Part shown: positions 46,127-55,243 of the stretch, piece by piece
How positions within the stretch are numbered: the first letter of the stretch is position 1
How the letters are laid out: each line of letters begins with the position of its first letter
NCBI GenBank assembly: GCA_963576735.1
Contig: CAUYWD010000341.1
Coordinates: 1-64,000 of the forward strand
DNA length: 64,000 bases
Source: Bedellia somnulentella
Lineage: Eukaryota > Arthropoda > Insecta > Lepidoptera > Bedelliidae
Direction of reading: 5' to 3'
Position numbers and translations under genes: made by a program
Notes under the pieces: generated by a model
Seen by the model: only the letters and a program-made list of their open reading frames with translations
Database searches by the model: none
What the model was told of the DNA's origin: nothing

Positions 46127-46273
46127 GTAAGATCACTACATTATCATTTATTTACTAGAGTAGGTTATTAAAATTTTAATGAGAAATAAGTATGTCAACA
46201 TGCAAATTTTACCTCAATCAGTAACATAGATATTTGAATTGATTCTTAAGTTTAGCTAATTTCAAACAGTTAT

Positions 46274-46497
46274 GTTTGGCTATGTAGTGTCGGCATAGAA
46301 TAACACTACCCCATTTCTTCTTGGAATTGGGACGTTTAAGGGATTTTTGGGCGATGTGGTTAGAGACCCATCACCAAAAACCTTTATTTTATCATCTTTT
46401 CCCAACTGAAAATTCAAACGTGGTTGAGGAATTTCTAATTCCTTAGCTCTGGCTACCCCTTCTATGGATTTATAGCCGTGAGCATATGTATGTATGT
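46274..46497 (+). repeat. SINE-A copy in the host intron
   Basis: 'tatgtagtgtcggcatagaa' to 'atagccgtgagcatatgtat', with about 30 bases missing after 'cccatttcttcttgg'. It lies in the 586-bp intron between the two host exons. Confidence 0.82.
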
Positions 46498-46712
46498 GTG
46501 CATGTTATGTTTTAAATAAATATTTGTAATGTATGGTATTGATATCTCCAACCAGCCTGCTAGGTGTGTTACATTTTTCCTTATATTCTGTTTACATAAG
46601 TAAGTCATCATAAAATTTTAATTAACTAACAATCAAAAAATGACTGTGATGTTTAATGTGTGTATTAAGCGAGCAGAGTAAATATATAATTATATTATTA
46701 TTATTTTTTCAG

Positions 46713-47088
46713 GTCCCAGAAAAAAAACAAAACTGTGGATGTGTTCGGACTCTGCAACGAAAACGAATACAACGATCGTGTGTTGCAGTCGAAGACTCTA
46801 CCATCATTTGTCGTGAATCGTGTGGCCAACGGTAACCAGCGACGGGTCGTCAGCACATCCGGCGAATTCTATGTGGAGCTGAAGGTTTATGAACGCCACG
46901 ACGCTGAGGACGCTCCCAAGGACACCCGCTGGACAAAGGCTTTGCTCCGACTAAACTGTTACCTTGAAGAGGGCTCACCGCAGTGGAAGCTGTTGCATCG
47001 CTTCGTGAAAGAGACCGGCACACTCTTCGAGGACTGTGTACCATCATTTTATAACCCCGACTTAATTAAAATTAAACAGGCTGACTGA
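46713..47088 (+). CDS. Last exon of the host gene, unknown product
   Basis: Acceptor TTTTTTCAG ends at 46712; with the AA left from the exon at 45998-46126 the first codon is AAG. The open frame runs to a TGA at 47086-47088, about 125 residues. It opens with a basic part (SQKKNK), then FGLCNENEYNDRVLQSK and a compact, charged, aromatic C-terminal part (FYVELKVYERHD, then WTKALLRLNCYLEEGSPQWK, ending in a Lys/Ile-rich tail). I do not recognise the family. It is not a known transposon protein, and the two clean splice sites argue for a host gene. An apparent ATT-AAA polyadenylation word follows near 47144. The Polinton starts within 0.7 kb downstream. Confidence 0.75.
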
Positions 47089-47797
47089 GGCAATTTTACT
47101 ATACATTGTTTGTATTTTTTCCTATTGGGTACTTATATGTGGTATTAAATATTATTTTGGTATTGGTATAATTACAGGTAAACGTGGTATTAGGTATTAA
47201 TTTTGGTATTGGTATAGGTATATTATATCTAATTCCTTAGCTCTGGCTACTCCCTCTTGGGATTTATAGCCGTGAGTATATGTTATGTTATGTATAGGCA
47301 TAGGTATAGGTAAATACAGCTACACCCAATTTTTATTAGTCTGTGTATTTTATTGGTAAATTCTGAGTTAGTTACTAGGTAGTTAATATTTTTTATCACT
47401 CATTCTATCCCTAAGCTTTGAAGTATTCTCTAGTCTATAGTATTCCACTGCTGGAAGTAGGACTTTCCGTATCCCATCTATTACTATACACTTTTTACAA
47501 GTAGTCATCTCACCTAGCCTGAGAGCGTCCTTCACTACGTTAGTCTAGTCGCGCTCTGACACGTTTACCCTATCAGATAGCGGATCTTAGACAGCTTTTT
47601 AAATTATATTATTTTATTAACATATTTTTAGACAAATATTTAGCGTAGGGAGACCTGTGTGCATAATTAGATACCTCAAGACCACTTTTAATCCAACTCG
47701 GTGAGAGAAGGCTTTTGTTGTGCAGTGGCTTGTAGGTTTATAGTACCTATTAATTGTAAAAATATACACCCATATAAGTACCCAAATTTCTAGTTAG
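47089..47797. other. 3' flank of the host gene; left border of the Polinton not resolved
   Basis: Contains short tandem words 'ggtattaggtattaattttg' (47140-47225), a SINE-A 3' end at 47226-47295 and, at about 47430-47560, a stretch resembling the antisense 3' part of an RTE-type LINE ('ccactgctggaagtaggact'). The Polinton terminal repeat must lie here or further left, but I could not identify it. Confidence 0.45.
47226..47295 (+). repeat. SINE-A 3' end only
   Basis: 'attccttagctctggctact' to 'atagccgtgagtatatg' with a TATGT tail. Confidence 0.65.
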
Positions 47798-47818
47798 GTA
47801 ATCAACAGATCGCAAAAT
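47798..47818 (+). repeat. Left arm of the inverted repeat flanking PolB
   Basis: GTAATCAACAGATC followed by GCAAAAT, overlapping the AT of the polymerase ATG. Pairs with 51321-51341 (20 of 21 bases). Confidence 0.85.
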
Positions 47819-50800
47819 GCCATTTTGTTCCGTATGTAGAGTAACTGTTGACAAGAGGAAGTGGATTGGTCATTTGCGGAGTAATTCCCATAAGAAAAAT
47901 GACATTGTTATTGGTGTGGAGGATGGGGTGCAAAAAATTTTGTCCGCATTCCGGGATAGAATAGCTACTTATAGAATTGTTGTGCCAGAAGGTAAAGAGC
48001 TTTACTCAACGTCTTTATTTTTCATCAATATAAGGAATAAAATAAAATCACTTTTAGATCAATCACTACAAAAGCATACTAGTATCAAAGTAAACTTTGA
48101 ACTTTTTTCAACATTCTTAATGATGAGCAATGATAATCAGGAGATGAAATCCTTTTCAACCAAAAATATTTCTCTCCATTTAAATTATGATTTTCATAAA
48201 ACTTTCTCTGAAATAGAATCCAAACTGATGAAAAAAATGGAAGAGTTTCAGGAAAGGGACTCGGGCTGGGCCTTTTTGAACAACTCACATTTTGAGATTA
48301 ACATCAATAAATATCAACCACTCAGCGGGTCCCAGTACACAGCTTTGCCTCAATTTATAAAAAACAAGAAAGCTTGTTTAAATATTCAAAATAACGACGA
48401 ATACTGCTTCCTGTGGTGCATCACAGCAGCCTTACACCCAACAAAGATCCACCCCGAACGGGTGTCTTCCTACCCTCATTTTCAGGATTTATTCAACACT
48501 GAAAACATGAATTTTCCTGTAAGTTTCGCAGATATCACCATTTTTGAAAAAAATCATCCAAATATTACTATCAACGTATATGGTTTGAGCGATGGCAAGT
48601 TTATTGAGGGACCATTATACAGATCAGAATCAATGAATAAAAAAGTTAAGCATATTAATTTATTGCTCGTTGAAAACGAGGATAAATCACATTACTGTTT
48701 GATTAAAAATCTACCCCGCCTTGTGAGAAGTCAAATCACTAAGCATCACGGAAATTTATTCTTTTGTGATACATGTTTGTCATTTTTCAAATTACAAGAA
48801 GACTTAATCAATCATGTTTGTGGTGAGACAGCCTATTTTTTACCCGAAAAGGGTTCTTTTCTTCAATTTAAAAATTATGATAAGAAACAAGATGTACCCT
48901 ATGTAATCTATGCAGACTTTGAGACAATGTTACAACCAGTGCATGGTTGTGAACCCAACCCTAATATTGCTAATACAACTGATCTGCATCATCATATACC
49001 GATTGCTTTTGGGTATAATATAATTTGTTCAGTTGATGAAACCCAAAATCGCTACGTTTCTTACAGAGGTAGGAAGTGTGTTTCAAAGTTTATTCAATCG
49101 CTACAAACTGATTGTAAAAATATTCATGATTCGTTAAATACCAATAAACCAATGATTTTCACAGAATCAGACAATCTAAATTTTCAAAAGGCAAAGCGCT
49201 GTCATATTTGTAACCATTTTCTATGGAATGATAAAGTTAGAGATCACTGCCACATCTCCTTACGCTACCGCGGCGCGGCTCATGCTCACTGTAATTTGCA
49301 ATATAAATCACCTAATTTCATACCAATATTTTTTCATAACTTATCAGGATATGATTGTCATCTTTTCATCAAGGAACTTGGTGAACTTCCTGGGACGATA
49401 AAATTAATTCCAAAAACAAAGGAAAATTATATTTCTTTCACAAAATTTTTACCTATCGGTGATGGAGATGACATTCAGTTGCGATTTATCGATTCATTCA
49501 AGTTTTTGGGAACCAGCTTAGAGAAATTAGCTAAAACATTAAAAAAAGAAGACTTTCATTGCCTACGCAAGCATTTTCCAGAAGATAATCACTTTAATCT
49601 TTTGACGCGTAAGGGTGTCTACCCTTATAATTACATGAGTAATTGGAAGGTTTATTTAGAAGACAGTCTACCTTCCCAGCCCAAGTTTTTCAATACTATG
49701 ACGAACGAAAACATTTCAACTGAAGATTATCAACATGCCCACTCAGTTTGGAGTCAGTTCAAAATTCATAACTTAGGCGAATATACTGATTTGTATCTCA
49801 AAAGTGATGTTTTAATTTTAACGGACATTTTTGAAAGTTTTCGTAAGACATGTAAACATCATTACCAACTGGACCCAGCATTTTATATCACTGCCCCAAG
49901 TTTATCATTTGATGCTATGTTGTTAAAGACAGGCGTTAAACTAGAACTTTTAAATGATTTATCCATGATCCGCATGATTCAAAGTGGAATTAGAGGAGGA
50001 GTAGTTATGTGCTCCCATCGTCATGCGAAAGCAAACAACAAATCTATGACAGATTATGATCCCTCAAAAGAAAATTCATACATAGTTTATTTAGATTGTA
50101 ATAATTTATATGGTTATAGTATGTGTCAACATCTCCCTGAGTCTAATTTCAGATTCCTCAAGCAATATGAAATTGACCAACTTGATATTGTATCAGTAGA
50201 GGACGAGGCAGATTATGGCTATATACTTGAAGTAGATTTGATGTATCCGCGGAACTTACATAGTGAACACGATGATTTACCATTTTGTCCTGAAAAATGC
50301 ACCCCACCCGGAGGAAAAAATAAAAAGTTAATTCCAAATCTATATGATAAATACAATTACGTTATTCACTACAGGCATTTAAAAACATGCTTACAGCATG
50401 GCTTAATTTTGCAAAAAATTCATCGCGTGATTACGTTTAAACAAAGACCTTATCTTAAAACATATATCGACCTTAACACAAAACTTCGTCAAGAAGCTAA
50501 ATCTGTGTTTGAACAGGATTTCTTTAAACTTTTAAATAATTCAGTGTTCGGAAAAACATTAGAAAACATCGAATCAAGGGTTAGCGTTCACTTAGTGAAG
50601 CAATGGAGCGACACGACCAACAAAACCAAAAAGAAATTGAGTGTTGATAAACTAATTGCAAGCCCGAATTTCCACAGTGTCTCTGTTTTTAGTGAGAACT
50701 TAGTAGCTGTTCAGATGAAACCTAGACGAATCGTCATGGATAAACCAATATATATCGGATTCTCAGTACTTGAGCTATCTAAAGCACACATGTACCACTT

Positions 50801-51329
50801 TCATTACGATATTGTAAAACCATATTATCAAGATAGTGTTAAAATGTGCTACACGGACACTGATAGTTTTATTTATTCCATAAAATCAGATGATTTTTAC
50901 CACGATTTGAAAACTCATTTTCTAAAATATTTTGACACAAGTAATTACAGCATTCAGAACGAATACAATCTACCTTGCATTAACAAAAAAGTACCAGGTC
51001 TGTTTAAGGATGAAATGGGTGGAAGGATAATCACAGAGTTTGTGGGTCTAAGATCTAAACTGTACTGTGTAAAAACTCAAGATAAGGTTATAAAAAAGGC
51101 TAAAGGTGTCAAAGCATGCATAGTTCGAGATCTGACTGATTCAGACTATAAATCTGTCCTTCATAAAAATAATGTCATCCGCAAGAAAAATATTTTGTTT
51201 AGATCTATCCGTCATGAATTAATTACGAAAAGCATTAATAAAGTAGCTCTATCTCACAACGATGACAAAAGATTGATACGAAGCGATAAAATTAGTACAT
51301 TAGCCTGGGGTAGCAAACATATTTTGTGA
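47817..51329 (+). CDS. PolB: Protein-primed family B DNA polymerase (Polinton type)
   Basis: Copies the element's linear DNA. 1170 residues, a normal length for Polinton PolB. In order: N-terminal C2H2 finger (CSVC ... HLRSNSH, residues 4-25); a segment about 170-320 with NNDEYCFLWC (about 192-201) and KSHYCLIK (about 300), resembling a cysteine-protease-like fold; a second finger (FFCDTC, about 320); exonuclease motif I YADFET (about 365); an endonuclease-VII-like zinc region (CHICNHF ... RDHCH ... RGAAHAHCNL, about 461-495); exonuclease II NLSGYD (about 509); exonuclease III LKSDVLILTD (about 660). Then polymerase motif A DCNNLYGYS (about 759), motif B NNSVFGK (about 906) and motif C YTDTDS (about 1011). 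All catalytic residues are present. The first ATG fits the family and lies in the inverted repeat. Probably functional by sequence; the promoter is not identified. Confidence 0.95.
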   Translation: MPFCSVCRVTVDKRKWIGHLRSNSHKKNDIVIGVEDGVQKILSAFRDRIATYRIVVPEGKELYSTSLFFINIRNKIKSLLDQSLQKHTSIKVNFELFSTFLMMSNDNQEMKSFSTKNISLHLNYDFHKTFSEIESKLMKKMEEFQERDSGWAFLNNSHFEININKYQPLSGSQYTALPQFIKNKKACLNIQNNDEYCFLWCITAALHPTKIHPERVSSYPHFQDLFNTENMNFPVSFADITIFEKNHPNITINVYGLSDGKFIEGPLYRSESMNKKVKHINLLLVENEDKSHYCLIKNLPRLVRSQITKHHGNLFFCDTCLSFFKLQEDLINHVCGETAYFLPEKGSFLQFKNYDKKQDVPYVIYADFETMLQPVHGCEPNPNIANTTDLHHHIPIAFGYNIICSVDETQNRYVSYRGRKCVSKFIQSLQTDCKNIHDSLNTNKPMIFTESDNLNFQKAKRCHICNHFLWNDKVRDHCHISLRYRGAAHAHCNLQYKSPNFIPIFFHNLSGYDCHLFIKELGELPGTIKLIPKTKENYISFTKFLPIGDGDDIQLRFIDSFKFLGTSLEKLAKTLKKEDFHCLRKHFPEDNHFNLLTRKGVYPYNYMSNWKVYLEDSLPSQPKFFNTMTNENISTEDYQHAHSVWSQFKIHNLGEYTDLYLKSDVLILTDIFESFRKTCKHHYQLDPAFYITAPSLSFDAMLLKTGVKLELLNDLSMIRMIQSGIRGGVVMCSHRHAKANNKSMTDYDPSKENSYIVYLDCNNLYGYSMCQHLPESNFRFLKQYEIDQLDIVSVEDEADYGYILEVDLMYPRNLHSEHDDLPFCPEKCTPPGGKNKKLIPNLYDKYNYVIHYRHLKTCLQHGLILQKIHRVITFKQRPYLKTYIDLNTKLRQEAKSVFEQDFFKLLNNSVFGKTLENIESRVSVHLVKQWSDTTNKTKKKLSVDKLIASPNFHSVSVFSENLVAVQMKPRRIVMDKPIYIGFSVLELSKAHMYHFHYDIVKPYYQDSVKMCYTDTDSFIYSIKSDDFYHDLKTHFLKYFDTSNYSIQNEYNLPCINKKVPGLFKDEMGGRIITEFVGLRSKLYCVKTQDKVIKKAKGVKACIVRDLTDSDYKSVLHKNNVIRKKNILFRSIRHELITKSINKVALSHNDDKRLIRSDKISTLAWGSKHIL

Positions 51330-51341
51330 TCTGTTGATTAC
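51321..51341 (-). repeat. Right arm of the inverted repeat flanking PolB
   Basis: ATTTTGTGATCTGTTGATTA followed by C; contains the PolB stop TGA (51327-51329). Reverse complement of 47798-47818 with one mismatch. Confidence 0.85.
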
Positions 51342-51728
51342 TTTGATATTAATATGTAGTTTTAATATAGTATAGTTAAGTACCCTTCATGTAATTAAGA
51401 TTATGTAAGTGTAAGTAGATATAAGAATGTAATTAATGAAATGTTTTTCAAAATTAAATCATAGTAGAGTATTTGAATTGTTGTTTTTTTTTAACCTATA
51501 GGTTCTAAATTCATAAAAATGCTATAAATAAATAGGTATATTATTCACTATCAAATAGTATGATGGAAAACAACCAAACACGTGTAGCTTACTAATGTGG
51601 GGTTGTGTTTGCGTCAGCAAAAACAAGTCTATACTTGTCTATACTGTCGGCACTCTTTGTAATAAAATCGAATGTATTCTACCAGAAAACTGCAACGCAA
51701 ACAAATGCATGAGTGTGGAAAAGAACAC
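51342..51728. other. Spacer between PolB and the small spliced gene
   Basis: AT-rich, with polyadenylation-like ATTAAA near 51456 for PolB; no ORF of note. Confidence 0.5.
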
Positions 51729-51736
51729 TATATAAA
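51729..51736 (+). promoter_or_regulatory. TATA box
   Basis: TATATAAA, about 165 bases upstream of the small gene's ATG; followed some 25-30 bases later by 'gacactcgacacgag', a possible start site. Confidence 0.5.
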
Positions 51737-51895
51737 CAACAAGACAAGACACTCGACACGAGGTCTATAAATTGTCAACATGGCATATTTAACTAACGCT
51801 ATTTGAGGAAGCATTAAAGCTTCTTCATTCTGTCAACAGGAGTCATACCTACCAGTCTCGGAATAAACGGGTGTTTTATACACGTTTTATACAAA

Positions 51896-52376
51896 ATGTC
51901 TCTATCGGTAAGATATCTATTCGTTAATTCATAGCATAAAGCAAGAAGTGGACTTGATGAATAAAATTTAAAATAATTAAGTACTCATTTATTATTTTTG
52001 CTTACAGATCCTGACTGAGCCTTTTGAACCGCAGCAATGTGGTCAAAATTGGTTTGATAGTGACGTCGAAGAACTGAGAGTGCCAAGGTCAGATCATCTA
52101 CTTGTGAAAAAGAAAAGCACACCAAGAACATCAAAAAAACGTCGGGCGGATGATGATGATGATGCTTCAACTTCGTTCGTTGTAAGCAAATGCCCGCGAG
52201 CAGGACATCGACTCGTGAAAATAGAGGTCATCGATTTAAACCGTGGTACAAGTGACAGCGAGCGTGTAGTTCTTAAGGCCCAGTATGTAGTGATGGATCC
52301 AGTAGACGAAATTATAGACTTAACCGAAAATTTAGTAAAAAAAATTTGCAAATCCATGTGTAATGATTCTGTGTAA
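51896..52376 (+). CDS. Small spliced Polinton gene of unknown function (51896-51907 and 52008-52376)
   Basis: Exon 1 is only ATG plus three codons (MSLS) and ends in GTAAGA. The intron of 100 bases ends in GCTTACAG. Exon 2 continues in frame (ILTEPFEPQQCGQNWFDSDV, then EELRVPRSDHLLVKKK) and runs to TAA, giving about 126 residues in total. Without the intron the frame would appear to start later, at 52080. The middle has a basic cluster followed by DDDDD (KKRRADDDDDAS), a possible nuclear signal. It is the second plus-strand gene, behind PolB, with its own TATA box and AATAAA (52614). I know no Polinton family with this sequence. It could be a regulator or terminal-protein-like factor; no function is assigned. 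Confidence 0.65.
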
Positions 52377-52613
52377 GTAACTTCTACAATTAGAAAACAT
52401 ACCTGTTAAAGTCTGTCTTTTTTATAATTAAATATGTAGAAGTTTGTACATTTAGACTTTAGTTTATTATTTCTATATTTAGATAATATAAGTTTTCGGT
52501 AATTTTTACTATGTTATTTAAGATTTCTTTGTTCTTTAAATGTAAATATATTTGTATACTGTGCAGTAAAAACTATATACTCTGCATCTGTTAAGGTATT
52601 CTATAATTAATTA

Positions 52614-52652
52614 AATAAATAAAACTATTGCTTTAAAAAATATTTTTTTATT
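52614..52652. terminator. Convergent polyadenylation signals
   Basis: Plus-strand AATAAA at 52614-52619 and 52618-52623 for the small gene; minus-strand AATAAA at 52652-52647 and again at 52688-52683 (touching the stop codon) for the capsid-side transcript. Confidence 0.6.
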
Positions 52653-52687
52653 TCCAAAAACTACCTTATATCTATTTAAATGTTTAT

Positions 52688-53191
52688 TTACAAGAACATA
52701 CTACCATTTTCTTCATTCATGTTATCATAATACCATTTCCTTAAACAAACCACTGTTTTCAAAGCACAATACTTTTGATGGTTAAAACAACAAATTTTCT
52801 CACAATCTTGATAACTGTCAAATATTGATTTCAGATTAGGACATTCCCTTTCTCCAATATCTACAACTTTACAATGTGGGGATAACTCTTTTACCCATTT
52901 ACATTTTTCAGACCCTTTAACAAATACATCATTTTTTTCTAAAATAGGTTTTATTATTCTTCTAAATTCGTAATAATCAATGTATCCTTCTCGCCAGTAA
53001 ATTCCTCTATTTTTCTCTAACCACTTTACTTGTTTCTTCTCATTATCTGTTAATTTTGAAAATGCAAAGGGTGGTTTCACTAAATAAATCTGAGTATATT
53101 CTGCTGTAGCATAGGCCACTTCTTTAACAATAAACCTATTTTTACAGTCACGAAACCCTTGCAAATCACAGAAAAATAAATTATTACTCAT
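52688..53191 (-). CDS. Polinton-associated 167-residue protein, possibly exonuclease-like
   Basis: Last ORF of the minus-strand series. Its ATG overlaps the stop of the capsid-like protein as ATGA (53188-53191). Features: FCDLQGF near the N-terminus (residues 7-13), an aromatic middle (IYWREGYIDYYEF), VFVKGSEKCKWVKEL (about 88-102) and a Cys-rich C-terminal third with KYCALKTVVCLRKWY (about 141-155). The order 'D.QGF ... VKG.EK..WV..L ... CAL' recalls a DnaQ/RNase-H-like exonuclease fold, but the catalytic acids are not obvious, so the assignment is weak. The location after the capsid genes suggests a role with the particle or DNA. No lesion. Confidence 0.75.
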   Translation of the reverse strand: MSNNLFFCDLQGFRDCKNRFIVKEVAYATAEYTQIYLVKPPFAFSKLTDNEKKQVKWLEKNRGIYWREGYIDYYEFRRIIKPILEKNDVFVKGSEKCKWVKELSPHCKVVDIGERECPNLKSIFDSYQDCEKICCFNHQKYCALKTVVCLRKWYYDNMNEENGSMFL

Positions 53192-54402
53192 GTTATTTTT
53201 TTCACAATATTTGAAAGGGGTTTATATTCCACTATGCAATCGTTTAGTATGAGGCAGTAAGCAGATGTTTGATCAGGAATCTCTAAGTCACTTTCTAACT
53301 CGATACGGACGTCCACGGGACCTGTTTTCAAGGTTTCGTTTTGTCTGCTACAATTGATGACAACCAAAGGACATAAGTCCTTAAATTCTTTTAAGCTCAA
53401 CAACGGTCCAGCGCAGTGTCCATAATAAGACTGTTGGAATTTTGTATACAACTCGTATAATAATAAGTATTTATCATCTGCAAAGTTAATATTGAGGCTT
53501 TCATAAGGAAAGTATGTTGAATTTAAAAAAACTTTAACGTCACGTAAATGACAATGATCAAACTGTGACATATCCCCGCTTCCAATGTTCTTTCTTTGTG
53601 TTTGCAAACCTATGATTATGAACCGAGGTTTTTCTAATTGCGATGAAGTTTTCACTGACCAGGTATGTTTGGTTGTTCTTGGCAACAGAGGGTATTCATA
53701 GAGATCCCAGTTCCTAAATGCTAAACTTATGGCTCTATCTTTTTCCAAGTATCTAAGCATGTTAACTCTCTCCCGATCTGAGACTTTTATATGTGGTACT
53801 CTCCACACTATTTTATTTATGTTAATATCATCTAACACTTCATTAGTACTTAATTTCACTGCATTTAGGTTTGTATTGCTACGTAGTAGTACCAACTCGT
53901 GCTTACAATTCATTATTATTTTATTGTAATCCTCTGCAAAACCAAGAACTTTATTCAATGGTATACAAACAGAAAAAAAACCTTTTGTATTTTTTATTCC
54001 ATTAGTATCCCACCCCCACAAACGTGACATTTTCGATTCGTTTTCATTCATAGATATCAAAGATTTCATGGTCGTTGTAATGCCAGCATTTTTTATTCTA
54101 TCTATTTCTACACCGTTTAATTCATAACGAATATCTTGAAATAGATACAAAATTGCATTATTCACAAACTCCACAATACTAACTTTTTCTTTTATGTCTC
54201 CATTTCGTCGATGCACTGCTACTGAACCTTCTATGTATATTGTACTCGCTGAAGGCAATACGTAAAGGTCTTGTTGATTAATAGGAATTCGAATTTCATC
54301 ATTTTTGTTAAAACTGTTTATGTAAGGTTTATACGAATGAACTTGATAGCTTTCGATACTATTATCTTGCGTAAAAGAATCTATGATGTTTAAAATATTC
54401 AT
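53188..54402 (-). CDS. MCP: Double-jelly-roll major capsid-like protein
   Basis: 404 residues. Features: a YKPYINSFNKNDEIRIPI opening (about 24-41), the conserved 'YVLPSASTIYIEG' strand (about 47-59) and 'FVNNAILYLFQDIRYELNGV' (about 79-98), as in insect proteins annotated as double-jelly-roll-like. The C-terminal half contains a second similar set of short hydrophobic strands. It would form the icosahedral shell. The start ATG is overlapped by the stop of a 48-residue ORF (ATGA at 54399-54402), and the stop by the next ORF. It is shorter than the Polinton capsid proteins of some other animals, so the exact lineage is uncertain. No lesion visible. Confidence 0.8.
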   Translation of the reverse strand: MNILNIIDSFTQDNSIESYQVHSYKPYINSFNKNDEIRIPINQQDLYVLPSASTIYIEGSVAVHRRNGDIKEKVSIVEFVNNAILYLFQDIRYELNGVEIDRIKNAGITTTMKSLISMNENESKMSRLWGWDTNGIKNTKGFFSVCIPLNKVLGFAEDYNKIIMNCKHELVLLRSNTNLNAVKLSTNEVLDDININKIVWRVPHIKVSDRERVNMLRYLEKDRAISLAFRNWDLYEYPLLPRTTKHTWSVKTSSQLEKPRFIIIGLQTQRKNIGSGDMSQFDHCHLRDVKVFLNSTYFPYESLNINFADDKYLLLYELYTKFQQSYYGHCAGPLLSLKEFKDLCPLVVINCSRQNETLKTGPVDVRIELESDLEIPDQTSAYCLILNDCIVEYKPLSNIVKKIT

Positions 54403-54545
54403 TTTATAAGTTTCAGGTATTTTAAAAACTGTTTGTTTTTTTTCGTAAGCCTTTTTCTTTTAATAGGTATTTTCTGCTGCACTTCAGGTGTTATACTGAC
54501 GTTGTTACTTTGGGCTTCCAATCTTTTATTAATAAAATCTATCAT
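54399..54545 (-). CDS. Small basic 48-residue ORF between penton and capsid genes
   Basis: Too short for usual ORF thresholds. It starts at ATG 54545-54543, which overlaps the penton stop (ATGA, 54545-54542), and stops at TGA 54401-54399, which overlaps the capsid ATG (ATGA, 54402-54399). It fills the whole gap between two capsid genes, so the spacing itself argues for translation. The first half is mixed (IDFINKRLEAQS). The second half is strongly basic with KRKRLTKKNKQ and YLKLIK, like a small DNA-binding or capsid-lining peptide of adenovirus type. That role is inference; I know no named homologue. Confidence 0.65.
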   Translation of the reverse strand: MIDFINKRLEAQSNNVSITPEVQQKIPIKRKRLTKKNKQFLKYLKLIK

Positions 54546-55213
54546 TTTCGTCTTAAATGTAAATATAAGTGTAGATTTTCGTTACGTAAATTTAACAAAT
54601 TATTATTTTCATCCAAAATTCTTATATTAATTTCACTTACTGTATTTTGATTTACTGGAAAATATATTAAATTTTTTGGTATTTCTATGATCCGATATCC
54701 TGGTGGTACATTTGGCGCAAATTCATAAATTATATGGCTAGGTTTTCCATTTATATATGATCCGCTCACGATATCACATTCGATTCGAACGATAGTCGAA
54801 GGAAGAATGCTTACTGGGAAGAGAGATTCATGTATTATATTCGCTTTAAGTGTTTCACTGGCAAAACCCAATATTCTTCCGATTGAACCTGCTTTCTCAA
54901 AATGAATATCTTTAGAACAAAATATCTTTGTTTTCAAAGTATTATTATTACACATCAACATAAACGTGCAATCTTTTAATATATTTTTTAAATAGTCATT
55001 AATATCAGATAACTCATAAGATCCCTCAGGTATTTCTATAACTCCGTTATCACCATAAAAAAACTTGTTATTGTTGTGGTCTATATTCGGTATTGAGTTA
55101 AAGGTTGACAAAAATATTAGTCCACACTCATATTCACCATCAAGTTGAAATGCTGGTGAATAATATGTTGACAACGCTGATTTACAGCCAGTTACTGATA
55201 GTGTGAAAGACAT
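54542..55213 (-). CDS. Penton-like minor capsid protein
   Basis: 223 residues, beta-rich. Features: an N-terminal hydrophobic strand with YYSPAFQLDGEYECGLIFLS (about 17-36), then an EIPEGSYELSDINDYL stretch (about 60-75), a Gly/Phe turn SIGRILGF (about 109-116), and a C-terminal jelly-roll-like strand set with NLRNENLHLYLHLRR at the end. Polinton and adintovirus penton proteins are single jelly-rolls with a similar ending. The position between protease and capsid genes supports this. Stop TGA overlaps the next ORF's ATG. Start ATG at 55213, 30 bases after the protease stop. Confidence moderate, as single-jelly-roll proteins are hard to tell apart by eye. Confidence 0.7.
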   Translation of the reverse strand: MSFTLSVTGCKSALSTYYSPAFQLDGEYECGLIFLSTFNSIPNIDHNNNKFFYGDNGVIEIPEGSYELSDINDYLKNILKDCTFMLMCNNNTLKTKIFCSKDIHFEKAGSIGRILGFASETLKANIIHESLFPVSILPSTIVRIECDIVSGSYINGKPSHIIYEFAPNVPPGYRIIEIPKNLIYFPVNQNTVSEINIRILDENNNLLNLRNENLHLYLHLRRK

Positions 55214-55243
55214 TGTAATAATGAGAAAATTAAGTAGTAAATC

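Noticed and set aside
45998..46158. The 66-codon frame starting at 45958 as the correct reading of the host exon
   Set aside because: It ignores both splice sites; the frame starting SDSECES joins in phase to the last exon and has protein-like composition.
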